This document shows positions 31,536-40,148 of a stretch of DNA of 64,000 nucleotides, piece after piece (positions within the stretch are counted from its first letter, which is position 1; each line of letters begins with the position of its first letter). The translations under genes and the position numbers were made by a program. The stretch comes from Xanthomonas sp. CFBP 8443. GTDB taxonomy: Bacteria; Pseudomonadota; Gammaproteobacteria; Xanthomonadales; Xanthomonadaceae. The notes below the pieces were generated by a model that saw only the letters and a list, made by a program, of their open reading frames with translations, made no database searches and was not told the origin of the DNA. Location of the stretch: contig NZ_CP102592.1 in the NCBI RefSeq assembly GCF_025666195.1, forward strand, positions 4,526,001 through 4,590,000, in the 5' to 3' direction.

Positions 31536-32057
31536 CTAATCGTCGTGCGGCTCGGCCGGGCTGGCGAGAATGCGCTGGTAGAACGCGAGGTCCAGCCAGC
31601 GCCCGAACTTGAAGCCGGCCTCGCGCACCGTGCCGGCGTGCACGAAGCCCAGTTGCTCGTGCAGCGCGATGCTGCCGACGTTGCTGGCGTCTATGCCGCC
31701 CACCAGCACGTGCACGCCGCGTTCCTGCGCCGCCTCGACCAGCGCCAGCAGCAGGCGCCGCCCCAGGCCCTTGCCGCGATGGTCGCGATGCACGTAGACC
31801 GAATGCTCGACGCTGTACTTGAACGCCGGCCAGGCGCGGAAGGTGCCATAGCTGGCGAAGCCGAGCAGAGTGTCGGCCGCATCCTCGACCCCGATCACCG
31901 GGAAGCCGCCAGCACGCTTGGCCGCGAACCAGCCGGCCATGCTCTCCGGCGGCCGCGGCCGGTAGTCGTACAGGGCGGTGGAATGGACGATGGCCTCGTT
32001 GAAGATGTCCAGGATCGCGCCGGCGTGGCGCTGTTCGGTGCATTCGACGAGGTGCAT
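31536..32057 (-). CDS. GNAT N-acetyltransferase, PAT/YncA-like
   Basis: A 173-residue acetyltransferase similar to the phosphinothricin/methionine-sulfoximine acetyltransferase group (AILDIFNEAIVHSTALYDYR near the N terminus, acetyl-CoA loop HRDHRGKGLGRRLL near residue 90, then GGIDASNVGSIALHEQLGF). The start ATG at 32057 gives MHLVECTEQRHAG. Family members acetylate amino acids or amino-acid analogues; the physiological substrate here is unknown. The 310 bases upstream (32058-32367), shared with ribA, show no gene and no riboswitch that can be recognised. Confidence 0.88.
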   Translation of the reverse strand: MHLVECTEQRHAGAILDIFNEAIVHSTALYDYRPRPPESMAGWFAAKRAGGFPVIGVEDAADTLLGFASYGTFRAWPAFKYSVEHSVYVHRDHRGKGLGRRLLLALVEAAQERGVHVLVGGIDASNVGSIALHEQLGFVHAGTVREAGFKFGRWLDLAFYQRILASPAEPHDD

Positions 32058-32367
32058 GCGCAGGTCCTGGAGAACGGGTCCGGCGTAGTAGAAAACAATC
32101 GACCGCGCTTGAACATGCCCGCCCCCTCCTGCCGGCGATCGCGGCCACGATCCAGTGAGTGACCGCGCGCCGGCCAGCGGTTGCATGCGATGCGTGGCGG
32201 CGCGGCGCACAGTGCGTTCCATCCTGCGCATGCTGGCGGCACGGCCAAACCACGCGACAATGGCCGGCCGGAACCGCCGCCGCGCCGGGCCCACAGCCGC
32301 GCGTGCCGGGCGCTGCGGCGCCGGCACGCCTTGAAGCGGCGCCGGAGATCCCCATTTGGAGTCGTGC

Positions 32368-33492
32368 ATGACCAGCCCCGCCCCCACCTCCGTGCACGCC
32401 TTCGGCGACCCCGCCGCGATCCGCAGCGAGCGCGCGGCCTCGGAACTGCGTGCCGGGCGTCCGGTGGTCATCGAGGACCGCCACGGCCATGCGCGGGCGG
32501 TGCTGGCGCTGGACAGCAGCACCGCGCAGTCCTACCAGAGCTTCGCGCAGGCGGCGGCGCAGCGCCACTACCTGTTCCTGACCCCACCGCGCGCGCAGGT
32601 GCTGGGCCTGGCCGCGCCGCAGGGCGCGCGCGTCGCCCTCGCCGGCCAGTCCTACGACGCGCTGGCGGCGCTGGCCTACCTGCGCGACGGCCCGGTGCCG
32701 GCGCACTGGGTGCCGGGCGATGCGCTGGACGCCGGCGCGGTGGAGATCGCGCGCCTGGGCCTGCTGCTGCCGGCGATGATCGCAGTGGACCTGGGCGCGG
32801 ACACCAGCGCCTTCCAGGGCTGCCAGTCGCTGCAGCTGGACGACCTGGAGCACGGCTGCGCGCTGAGCGCCGCCGGCAACTACGAACTGGTGACCCGCAC
32901 CCGGGTGCCGTTGCGCGACCTGGGCAACAGCGAGTTCGCGGTGTTCCGCGGCGGCGTGGCGCAGCGCGACCAGGTCGCGATCCTGATCGGCGAGCCCGAC
33001 CTGTCCGCACCGGTGCCGGTGCGGGTGCACTCCTCCTGCCTCACCGGCGACCTGTTCGGCTCGCTGAAGTGCGACTGCGGCGACCAACTGCGGCATGGCC
33101 TGGCCAAGCTCAAGGAACTCGGCGGCGGCGTGCTGCTGTACCTGGACCAGGAAGGCCGCGGCACCGGCATCGCCACCAAGATGCGCGCCTACGGCTACCA
33201 GCACGACGGACTGGACACCATCGACGCCGACGCGCAACTGGGCTTCGGCGCCGACGAGCGCCGCTATGGCAGCGCGGTGGCGATGCTGCGCGGACTCGGC
33301 ATCCAGCGCGTGCGCCTGCTGACCAACAACCCCTCCAAGGCCGAGCGCCTGCGCGCGGCCGGCATCGAGGTGGTCGAACGCATCCCGATCACCGGCACGA
33401 TCACCGCCGAGAACGAAGGCTATCTGCGCACCAAGGCGGCCCGCGCCGGGCATGCGCTGGACGTGGACGCGTTGATCCGCGCCGTGCGCTGA
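32368..33492 (+). CDS. ribA: GTP cyclohydrolase II with RibB-like N-terminal half
   Basis: A 374-residue protein. The C-terminal half (from about residue 175) is GTP cyclohydrolase II, the first step of riboflavin synthesis: zinc ligands C224, C235 and C237 (SSCLTGDLFGSLKCDCGDQL), YLDQEGRGTGIATKMRAYG, RLLTNNPSKAERLRAAGI. The first ~170 residues have the layout of a RibBA-type DHBP synthase domain but lack its usual motifs, so that half is probably non-catalytic. The ATG at 32368 has GGAG six bases upstream. It stands alone, away from any rib operon. Confidence 0.9.
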   Translation: MTSPAPTSVHAFGDPAAIRSERAASELRAGRPVVIEDRHGHARAVLALDSSTAQSYQSFAQAAAQRHYLFLTPPRAQVLGLAAPQGARVALAGQSYDALAALAYLRDGPVPAHWVPGDALDAGAVEIARLGLLLPAMIAVDLGADTSAFQGCQSLQLDDLEHGCALSAAGNYELVTRTRVPLRDLGNSEFAVFRGGVAQRDQVAILIGEPDLSAPVPVRVHSSCLTGDLFGSLKCDCGDQLRHGLAKLKELGGGVLLYLDQEGRGTGIATKMRAYGYQHDGLDTIDADAQLGFGADERRYGSAVAMLRGLGIQRVRLLTNNPSKAERLRAAGIEVVERIPITGTITAENEGYLRTKAARAGHALDVDALIRAVR

Positions 33493-33662
33493 TCTGCGGC
33501 CGTGGGACCTGCGCGACGGCGGGGATTCCGACCGGCGAGGCGCGTTCCATGCCTGTACCTGCGCGCTTCGTGCCCGGCGACAACGCAGCCGGGCGTCGCC
33601 CGCGTTACGATCGGACCCTGCCGGCGCGCATGCTGTGCCGTCCACCGCTTCGAGAACCCGCC

Positions 33663-34211
33663 GTGACCGCACCGCCGTCCCTGGATCCCCCCGCCGCCGC
33701 GCTTGGCGCCGATGCGCCGTCGGTCGACGCGGGCCCGGCCGACGACGGCTGGCAGCCGCTGCCGGTGCGTGGCGCCTGGCTGGCCGCGCTCGGCGGCGGC
33801 AGCATGCTCGGCTGCAGCATCCTGATCGGCGCGGCCATCTTCGGCCTTGGCCTGCACAGCGCGCAGGCGCTGCCGATCGGCGCCGCGGCGGCGGCACTGG
33901 GCGCGCTCGGCGGTGCCTGGGTGGGGTTCAAGCGCCATCGCCTGATCCGCTGGCGGCTCGATGCGCAGGGCCTGGCGCTGCGCCGCGGGCGCTGGTGGCA
34001 GAGCGAGGCGCACATCCCGATCTCGCGGGTGCAGCACCTGGACCTGCGCCACGGCCCGCTGCAGCGCGCCGCGCGCCTGTCCACGCTGGTGGTGCATACC
34101 GCCGGCACCCGCCACAACGCGGTGGCGGTACCCGGCCTGGACCAGGCCGATGCCGAGCGCCTGCGCGAACGCCTGGCGCACCAGCTCGACCACGACGACG
34201 ACGCGCTGTGA
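33663..34211 (+). CDS. YdbS-like membrane protein with bacterial PH domain
   Basis: A 182-residue protein with two transmembrane segments (about residues 35-80) followed by one bPH2/DUF304 domain (WRLDAQGLALRRGRWWQSEA, PISRVQHLDLRHGPLQRAAR, VVHTAGTRHNAVAVPGL). It resembles YdbS of Bacillus. The start is uncertain: GTG at 33663 is given, but an in-frame ATG at 33630 is possible and neither has a strong ribosome site. It overlaps the start of the larger YdbT-like gene by four bases (GTGA), so the two form a membrane pair as in other bacteria. Function is not established. Confidence 0.85.
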   Translation: MTAPPSLDPPAAALGADAPSVDAGPADDGWQPLPVRGAWLAALGGGSMLGCSILIGAAIFGLGLHSAQALPIGAAAAALGALGGAWVGFKRHRLIRWRLDAQGLALRRGRWWQSEAHIPISRVQHLDLRHGPLQRAARLSTLVVHTAGTRHNAVAVPGLDQADAERLRERLAHQLDHDDDAL

Positions 34212-35713
34212 GCGCGGCCCTGGACGCCGAGGACATCGCGGTCCGGCGCCTGCATCCGTGGTCGTGGCTGTTCGTGCTGCTGCAGCACCTCAAGCAGTTC
34301 CTGCTGCCGCTGCTGGTGCTGGCGGTGTTCGGCGGCCGCGACGGGCGCAACGACCACATCGACCAACTTGTGATGCTGGCGGTGGGCAGCGCGCTGATCG
34401 CCGTCTCGCTGCTGCGCTACCTCACCTACCACTACCGGATCGGCCGCGACAGCCTGAGCATCCGCAGCGGCTGGCTGCAGCGCAGCCTGCGCGAGATCCC
34501 GTTCGCGCGCATCCACAACGTGGTCGTGCACCAGTCGCTGCTGCACCGCCTGTTCGGCGTGGCCGAGGTCCGTCTGGAATCGGCCGGCGGGGCCAAGCCG
34601 GAAGCGGAGATGCGGGTGCTGCGGCTGGACCAAGCGCTGGCGCTGGAACGGCAGATCCGCCATCGCGCACAGGCCGACCCGGCCAGCGCCGATGCCGCCT
34701 CGGCCAGCGACGTGCTGCTGGCGCTGCCCACTTCGGAAGTGCTGCGCCAGGGACTGATCTCCAACCGCGGCATGGTGGTGGTGGCGGCCGCATTCGGCGC
34801 CACCTACCAACTGTTCCCCGAGCGCATGGTCTCCAACGCGATCGAGCACTACGGGCGGCAGTTGTTCGGCTACGCCAGCCACCTGCACCTGGGCTGGATG
34901 GCCGGCGTGGTGACCCTGGCGCTGATGCTGGCGACGCTGCTGCTGATCATGCGCGTGCTGTCGATGGCGCTGGCGCTGCTGCAGTACCACGGTTTCCGGC
35001 TCAGCGAGAGCGAACGCCGCCTGACCGTGGAGCGCGGTCTGCTGGCGCGGCTGCGCACCAGCGTGGCACGGCGCCGCATCCAGGCCTGGACCCTGCACGA
35101 AGGTGTGCTGCACCGCCTGCTGCGGCGGCGCAGCCTGCACATCGACACCGCGGTGATGGACGGGCATGGCGAGCAGGGCCGTGCGCTGAAGGAACTGGCG
35201 CCGCTGGCGACCCCGGCCGCCTGCGATGCGCTGCTGCATCGGTTGCTGCCGCAGATCGCGTGGCCGCCGCCGCAGTGGCATGCGATCGCCACGCGCTGCT
35301 GGTGGCGGCTGTGCCTACCGGCAGCGTGCCTGGTGCCGCTGGCCTGCGCCGCGCTGTGGCGCCCGTTCGGCGCCTGGGCCGCACTGTCGCTGCTGTGGCT
35401 GCCGTGGTCGGCGTTCAAGGCCTGGCGCCAGGCGCAACGCATGGGCTATGCCGTGGACGCGCGCTACGTGGCGGTGCGCGGCGGCTGGTGGACGCGCTGG
35501 TGGCGGCTGGCCGAGATCGACAAGCTGCAGGCGCTGCAGCTGACCCGCTCGCCGCTGGACCGCTGCTGCGGCACCGCGACGCTGTGGCTGGATACCGCCG
35601 GCGCCCGCCATGGCGAGCCGCCGTTGCGGGTGCGTCTGGTGCCCGAGACCGAAGCGCAGGCGCTGTACCTGCAACTGAGCCGCGCGCTGGCGCGGCGCCG
35701 GCTGCGCTGGTAG
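34208..35713 (+). CDS. YdbT-like membrane protein with three PH domains
   Basis: A 501-residue membrane protein with three bPH2/DUF304 repeats: YRIGRDSLSIRSGWLQRSLR near residue 77, YHGFRLSESERRLTVERGLL near 258 and YAVDARYVAVRGGWWTRWWR near 415. Each follows a pair of hydrophobic segments. The repeated pattern 'I-x-SGWLQR, IPFARIHNV, L-x-x-LFGVAEV' is typical of the YdbT family. Start is GTG at 34208, coupled to the YdbS-like gene. Such pairs have been linked to resistance to secreted peptides or detergents in Bacillus; that role is not demonstrated here. Confidence 0.87.
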   Translation: MSAALDAEDIAVRRLHPWSWLFVLLQHLKQFLLPLLVLAVFGGRDGRNDHIDQLVMLAVGSALIAVSLLRYLTYHYRIGRDSLSIRSGWLQRSLREIPFARIHNVVVHQSLLHRLFGVAEVRLESAGGAKPEAEMRVLRLDQALALERQIRHRAQADPASADAASASDVLLALPTSEVLRQGLISNRGMVVVAAAFGATYQLFPERMVSNAIEHYGRQLFGYASHLHLGWMAGVVTLALMLATLLLIMRVLSMALALLQYHGFRLSESERRLTVERGLLARLRTSVARRRIQAWTLHEGVLHRLLRRRSLHIDTAVMDGHGEQGRALKELAPLATPAACDALLHRLLPQIAWPPPQWHAIATRCWWRLCLPAACLVPLACAALWRPFGAWAALSLLWLPWSAFKAWRQAQRMGYAVDARYVAVRGGWWTRWWRLAEIDKLQALQLTRSPLDRCCGTATLWLDTAGARHGEPPLRVRLVPETEAQALYLQLSRALARRRLRW

Positions 35714-35744
35714 CGGCGCGCGCCGCACCCGGCCACGCGCCGGC

Positions 35745-36779
35745 TCAACGCGCGCCGCGGCCCCAGTAGCCGATGCGCCGGCGGATCTTCAGCTTGCGCC
35801 AGAAATTCCACGGCTTGCGCCGCGGGTTGCGCGCGCCCTCGGCGACGAAATCGTCGATCGCGCGCAGCACGCGCTCGCTGGACTGGCCGTCGCGGTAGGG
35901 ATGCAGGCCGTCGGCGAACGCGCGGATCGCCGCCATCAGTTCCGGCGGCCGCGCCAGCGCGCGGCGGATGGCCGGCTCGAACTGCGCCGGATCGTCGATG
36001 TCGATCAGCTGCGGGCCGGGGCGCCGGTTCTTGAACGTCACCACCGGCTTGTAGGTGAGCAGGAATTCGTTGAGCGCCGAGGAGGTGTCCGAACACATCA
36101 GGTCCACCTGCGGGAACAGCTCCAGGATGTTGTCGTTGTCGGCAAAATGCACGTATTCGCTCTCCAGCGCCCGGTAGCGCGCGACCACGTCCGGATCCAT
36201 CTTCGGATGGAAGGTCACGATCCAGCGCCATTCGCCGCTGCGCGACAGCCGCGCGACCTCGTCGTAGAGGATGCCGGCCGCGCTCCACGACGGCGAGAAC
36301 GTGGAGTGATACAGGATCACCGGCGGTTGCCGCACCGGCGCCAGCTCGCCGCCGATCTCGCGCATGAACGGATCGATCTTGGGAAAGCCGGTTTCCTTCA
36401 CCGCGAAGTGGCCGAGCTTGCGCGCCAGCGCGCCGAACGCGGCGGTGTCGCGCGGGCCGGTGGTGCAATACAGGTCGAAGAAGCCGCGCACGTAAATGTG
36501 CCGCGGCTTGCCGGCGTCGAAGCCGTGGAAGGTCTCGACCTTTACCCCGGGGAAGAAATGCGGCACCGCGTTGCTGGAGGTGATCACCGCGTACGGATTC
36601 CACGCCAGCACCTCCTCGACCGTGGCCAGGTGGCGCTCGTCGGCGCTCAGGTCGGCGGCGCCGGGGCCGTCGAAGAACCAGGCCGCCTGGTCGCCGCGCG
36701 CGCGGATCGCCGCCTGCAGCGGGCGCAGGATCGCCAGCGCATAACGCTCCGATCCGTACAGCAGGTAGTGCTTGCTCAT
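35745..36779 (-). CDS. CDP-glycerol glycerophosphotransferase-like protein
   Basis: A 344-residue protein of the TagB/TagF-type family (VKVETFHGFDAGK, GFPKIDPFM, ILYHSTFSPSWSAAGI, VTFHPKMDP, LMCSDTSSALNEFLLTYKPV, SERVLRAIDDFV). In Gram-positive bacteria these enzymes build teichoic acid; in Gram-negatives some modify LPS core or capsule with glycerol phosphate or a similar group. It is the last gene of the def-to-LPS block and its ATG overlaps the stop of the glycosyltransferase upstream by one base. No signal peptide; action at the cytoplasmic membrane face is likely. The true substrate is unknown. Confidence 0.82.
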   Translation of the reverse strand: MSKHYLLYGSERYALAILRPLQAAIRARGDQAAWFFDGPGAADLSADERHLATVEEVLAWNPYAVITSSNAVPHFFPGVKVETFHGFDAGKPRHIYVRGFFDLYCTTGPRDTAAFGALARKLGHFAVKETGFPKIDPFMREIGGELAPVRQPPVILYHSTFSPSWSAAGILYDEVARLSRSGEWRWIVTFHPKMDPDVVARYRALESEYVHFADNDNILELFPQVDLMCSDTSSALNEFLLTYKPVVTFKNRRPGPQLIDIDDPAQFEPAIRRALARPPELMAAIRAFADGLHPYRDGQSSERVLRAIDDFVAEGARNPRRKPWNFWRKLKIRRRIGYWGRGAR

Positions 36780-37612
36780 CAGTGCTCCAGATCGTGGCGT
36801 TGCAGTTGCGCCCGCGCCTGCTCCACCGAGGCCGGGTTGTACTGCATCTCGTAGTAGCGCAGGCGCTTGTACAGCGCGTAGCTGGCCGCGGTCTGCGCCA
36901 CCACGAAGCCGCGCCAGCCGTCGAGCACCGCCAGGCGCAGCAGGTAGTCCTTGAGGAAGGCGCCGACGAAGACGAACGGGCTCTGCCACATTCTCACCGG
37001 CTTGCGCTTGTCGCGCCAGCCGAGCGCCTTCAGTTCGGCGTAGCGCAGCACCTTCAGCTGCTTGTGCACCAGGGTCGGGTTGTGCAGGTGGTTGAACGGC
37101 GGCGCGAACTCGGCGCTGGCACCGTCGAAGCGCAGCGATTCGTGCACCCGCGCATCGCTCCAGCGCGCGCGGCCGCGGTGGTACAGCCGCGCCAGGCGTT
37201 CGCCGACCATCGGCCGGTACCAGCGCATCGGCGCGCCCATGTACCAGGTGCTGCGGCGCAGCCACACCGCGTCCAGCCGGTCCTCGGCCAGCACCTGCGG
37301 CAGCCGCGCCAGGCATTCGGCGCGCAGCGCATCGGACAGGAACTCGTCCGCGTCCAGCACCAGGATCCAGTCGTGCGCGGCCTGGGTGGAAGCGAAGTTG
37401 CGCTGCGCGCCGAAGCCCAGCCAGGCCTGCTCGACCACGCGCGCGCCATGCGCGCGCGCGATCGCCACGGTGTCGTCGCTGCTGCCGCAGTCCACCACCA
37501 GCTTGTCGGCGGCGAACGGCACGCTGTCCAGGCAGCGCGCGATGTTGGCGGCTTCGTTGTAGGTCATCACCACCAGGCTGAGCGGCAGGGTGGTCGCGGC
37601 GGCGTCGGCCAT
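36779..37612 (-). CDS. Family 2 glycosyltransferase, WaaE/KdtX-like
   Basis: A 277-residue GT-A fold glycosyltransferase. It starts LPLSLVVMTYNEAANIARCL, has the UDP/metal motif ILVLDADEFLS (DxD), and the group's C-terminal features HLHNPTLVHKQLKVLRYAEL and FVGAFLKDYLLR, typical of the LPS core enzymes called WaaE or KdtX. It probably adds a sugar to the inner core at the cytoplasmic membrane face. The ATG at 37612 is preferred; an earlier in-frame ATG at 37756 adds arginine-rich unconserved residues. It follows the O-antigen ligase gene by 85 bases. Confidence 0.87.
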   Translation of the reverse strand: MADAAATTLPLSLVVMTYNEAANIARCLDSVPFAADKLVVDCGSSDDTVAIARAHGARVVEQAWLGFGAQRNFASTQAAHDWILVLDADEFLSDALRAECLARLPQVLAEDRLDAVWLRRSTWYMGAPMRWYRPMVGERLARLYHRGRARWSDARVHESLRFDGASAEFAPPFNHLHNPTLVHKQLKVLRYAELKALGWRDKRKPVRMWQSPFVFVGAFLKDYLLRLAVLDGWRGFVVAQTAASYALYKRLRYYEMQYNPASVEQARAQLQRHDLEH

Positions 37613-37697
37613 GGCGCTCGGTATCCGAAAGGAGCGGTGCAAGCTGCGGTCGCGGCGCGGACGGCGCCGCACCGCTCGGCGATGCGGGACCGGCAGT

Positions 37698-39002
37698 CTA
37701 CCGGCTTCCGGCAACCCGTTCAGCGGCGCCGTCGCGTATGCGCGGCGCGGCAGCATCGCAGGCCGCCAGCCCGATCAGCACGCCGACCAGCGACACGTAG
37801 AAGCCGGTGGTCACCTGGTGCGCGAACATCGACTGGGTCATGCCGCACAGGATGTAGGCCGCGACCACCATGATCCCGGTCGCGGCCGGACCATGGAACT
37901 CGCGGTGCGGGCGGCGCCGGTACAGGCGCACCAGCAGCCACAGCGGCACGCCGTAGACCAGCACGATCAGCAGCGTGCCGGGCAGGCCCTGGGTCGCGCT
38001 CCATTCGGCCAGGTCGTTGTGCGCATGGCCCAGGTGGCAACGCTCCACCCATGTGCTGCCGCGGCAATCCGGCAGGCGCAGCATCGCGTTGTCGAAGCGG
38101 CCCACGCCGACCCCGACCAGCGGATGCTCGACGAAGGTCGCGGCCGCCACCTGCAGGCGCTCGATGCGCGCGCCGGCCGAGGAATCGCTGTCGCCGCGCT
38201 CGTAGCGCTGCACGTCGTGATGCAGCTCGGCCAGGCGGGTCTGCCGGGTCAGCGCCGGGACGCTCAGCACCAGGGTCGCCGCCAGCGCGGTGAGCATGCC
38301 CAGGATCACCAGCCGCGCGCCGCCGCTGCGCCAGCGCACGCACAGCGAGGTGGCCACCAGCAGCAGCAACATGCCCAGCCACACGCCGCGGCTGCCGCTG
38401 AGCAGGATGGTCGCGCAACCGGCGGCGATCGCGACGATGGTCCACGGCCAGTGTCCGTGCGGCCGGCAGAACACCGCCACCACCATCAGCATCAGCACCA
38501 CGTCGGCCAGCACAATCGCGTTGGTCCAGCCTTCGGCACGCGGCGCGCCGTGCAGCACCTGCACGACCGCCACCGCCAGCGTGGCGAAGATGCCCAGCAG
38601 CGCGCCCCACCACAGCAGTTGCCGCGGCGGGCGCAGCGCGTAGACCCACAGCGCGGCCCATGGCAGCACCAGGAAGCGGGTGCGGTTGTCGATGTCCTTC
38701 AGCGGCTGGCCGAAGTACAGCAGCGAGACCACCGACAGCCCGATCACCAGCAGCGCCAGCACGCCGAGCCAGCGCAGCGACGGCTGCAGCCCGGCCGCGG
38801 CGCGGCGCATGCGGCCCAGCGCCAGCAGGCTGGTCGCCAGCAGCAGCAGGCCGAACGGCAGCAGCCCGCCCGGCATGCTGACCACCAGCGCCGGCAGGCA
38901 CAGCATGCCCAGCGCCGCCGCCCGCTCGACCAGCACATGGCGAGAGGAGGAGGACGCGGCCAGCGGCGATGCGGCGCGATGCGGTGCGGCTTCTTCGGTC
39001 AT
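37698..39002 (-). CDS. O-antigen ligase/polymerase family membrane protein
   Basis: A 434-residue protein with about ten to twelve hydrophobic segments and the Wzy_C signature: a large periplasmic loop (about residues 265-330) with GVGVGRFDNAML and HAHNDLAEWSATQGLPG, where the His is critical in WaaL. It probably ligates O-antigen or another glycan to lipid A-core in the periplasm, though Wzy polymerases share the domain. It lies between glycosyltransferase genes, which favours a core/O-antigen role. Confidence 0.85.
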   Translation of the reverse strand: MTEEAAPHRAASPLAASSSSRHVLVERAAALGMLCLPALVVSMPGGLLPFGLLLLATSLLALGRMRRAAAGLQPSLRWLGVLALLVIGLSVVSLLYFGQPLKDIDNRTRFLVLPWAALWVYALRPPRQLLWWGALLGIFATLAVAVVQVLHGAPRAEGWTNAIVLADVVLMLMVVAVFCRPHGHWPWTIVAIAAGCATILLSGSRGVWLGMLLLLVATSLCVRWRSGGARLVILGMLTALAATLVLSVPALTRQTRLAELHHDVQRYERGDSDSSAGARIERLQVAAATFVEHPLVGVGVGRFDNAMLRLPDCRGSTWVERCHLGHAHNDLAEWSATQGLPGTLLIVLVYGVPLWLLVRLYRRRPHREFHGPAATGIMVVAAYILCGMTQSMFAHQVTTGFYVSLVGVLIGLAACDAAAPRIRDGAAERVAGSR

Positions 39003-39052
39003 CTGGAAAGCAGACGGAAAGACGGTGGTGGGCGATGATCCAAGCGCGACCC

Positions 39053-40084
39053 CTAACCCGACCTGACCTGCACGCGGCCGCTGCCGGCCGTCGCCGACGT
39101 GGCCGGCGGCGGCGCATCGCCGAGCAGATCGGCCACCGCCGCCTGCAGCCGCTCGCCGAACTCGCGCTGGCGCGATTCGAAGAAGCTGCGCGCCGCGGTG
39201 CCCAGTGCATCGCACTGCATCGGCGCCAGCGCCAGTGCCTGCGCCATCGCCCGCTCGATGCCGGCCGCGTCGATCTGGTAGCGCACGCCGAAATTGTCCG
39301 CGCGCTCGCCGACCGGCGCGATCAAGATGCCGCGTTCGGCGCCCACCAGTTCGTTCATCGGCGCGCCATCGGTGGTGATCACCACCGCGCCGACGCTCAG
39401 CGCTTCCATGATGTAGTGGCCGAAACCCTCGACCTCGGACGGGCACAGGTGGAAGCGGTGCGCGTTCTGCAGCCGGCGCAGCTCGCGCTGGTCCAGGTAG
39501 CCGGTCAGGTAGTCGATGTTCGCGGCTTCGATCGGACGCGACTTCTTGGCGCTCTGCACCACGGTCAGCCGCGGCCATTCCGGGTGGCGCGCCCAGGTCT
39601 GCAGCAGCACCGCGGTGCCCTTGGCCGAACTGCGCCCGGCCACGTGCAGGCAGGCGCGCTCGCGCGGCACCTCCGGGCGGTAGCAGTCGTCGCTGCAGAA
39701 ACCGATGAACGCGGTCGCCGGACCCAGCGTGGAAAAGCGCTGCTCGGCCTGCCGGGTCTTGCACAGCACCCGCTCGAAGCGCGGCAGCCAGCGCAGCCAC
39801 TTGCGGCGGAACCATTCCGGATTGGGCACCAGCACGTTGCGGCGGCCGGCGCCCAGGCAGCGCGGATAGACCCGCTCCAGGAAGATCTGCAGGTCGGCGC
39901 GACCGCGCAGCAGGCTGCGCAGGGCCAGGCGCAGTTCGCGCAGGTGGTTGGCGAAGCGCACCGTGCCGAAGCCGAGCACCTCCACCCGATAGCGGCCGCT
40001 GTTGCGCAGCGTCTCGGCGACCACCTGCAGGTCGCGGCTCAGGCCGCCGCCGTTGTCGCGGCTGATGACCCGGATCAAGCGCAT
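39053..40084 (-). CDS. Family 4-type glycosyltransferase
   Basis: A 343-residue GT-B glycosyltransferase. It starts MRLIRVISRDNGGGLSRDLQ and carries VLVPNPEWFRRKWLRWLP, HVAGRSSAKGTAVLLQTW, and the GT4 nucleotide-sugar motif HLCPSEVEGFGHYIMEALSVG with the E-x7-E arrangement. An N-terminal ATG far upstream (40288) would run into the neighbouring gene's frame and is rejected. It is the second gene of the LPS-related block after the ArnT-like transferase. Donor and acceptor are unknown. Confidence 0.85.
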   Translation of the reverse strand: MRLIRVISRDNGGGLSRDLQVVAETLRNSGRYRVEVLGFGTVRFANHLRELRLALRSLLRGRADLQIFLERVYPRCLGAGRRNVLVPNPEWFRRKWLRWLPRFERVLCKTRQAEQRFSTLGPATAFIGFCSDDCYRPEVPRERACLHVAGRSSAKGTAVLLQTWARHPEWPRLTVVQSAKKSRPIEAANIDYLTGYLDQRELRRLQNAHRFHLCPSEVEGFGHYIMEALSVGAVVITTDGAPMNELVGAERGILIAPVGERADNFGVRYQIDAAGIERAMAQALALAPMQCDALGTAARSFFESRQREFGERLQAAVADLLGDAPPPATSATAGSGRVQVRSG

Positions 40085-40148
40085 CGGCACGCTCGCCCTC
40101 CTGCGCGCATGGCGCCTGCGTTGCGAGCGAAGCAGGCGCGGCCGCGAC

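Noticed and set aside
32058..32367. FMN riboswitch upstream of ribA
   Set aside because: None of the conserved RFN-element segments could be found in the 310 bases.
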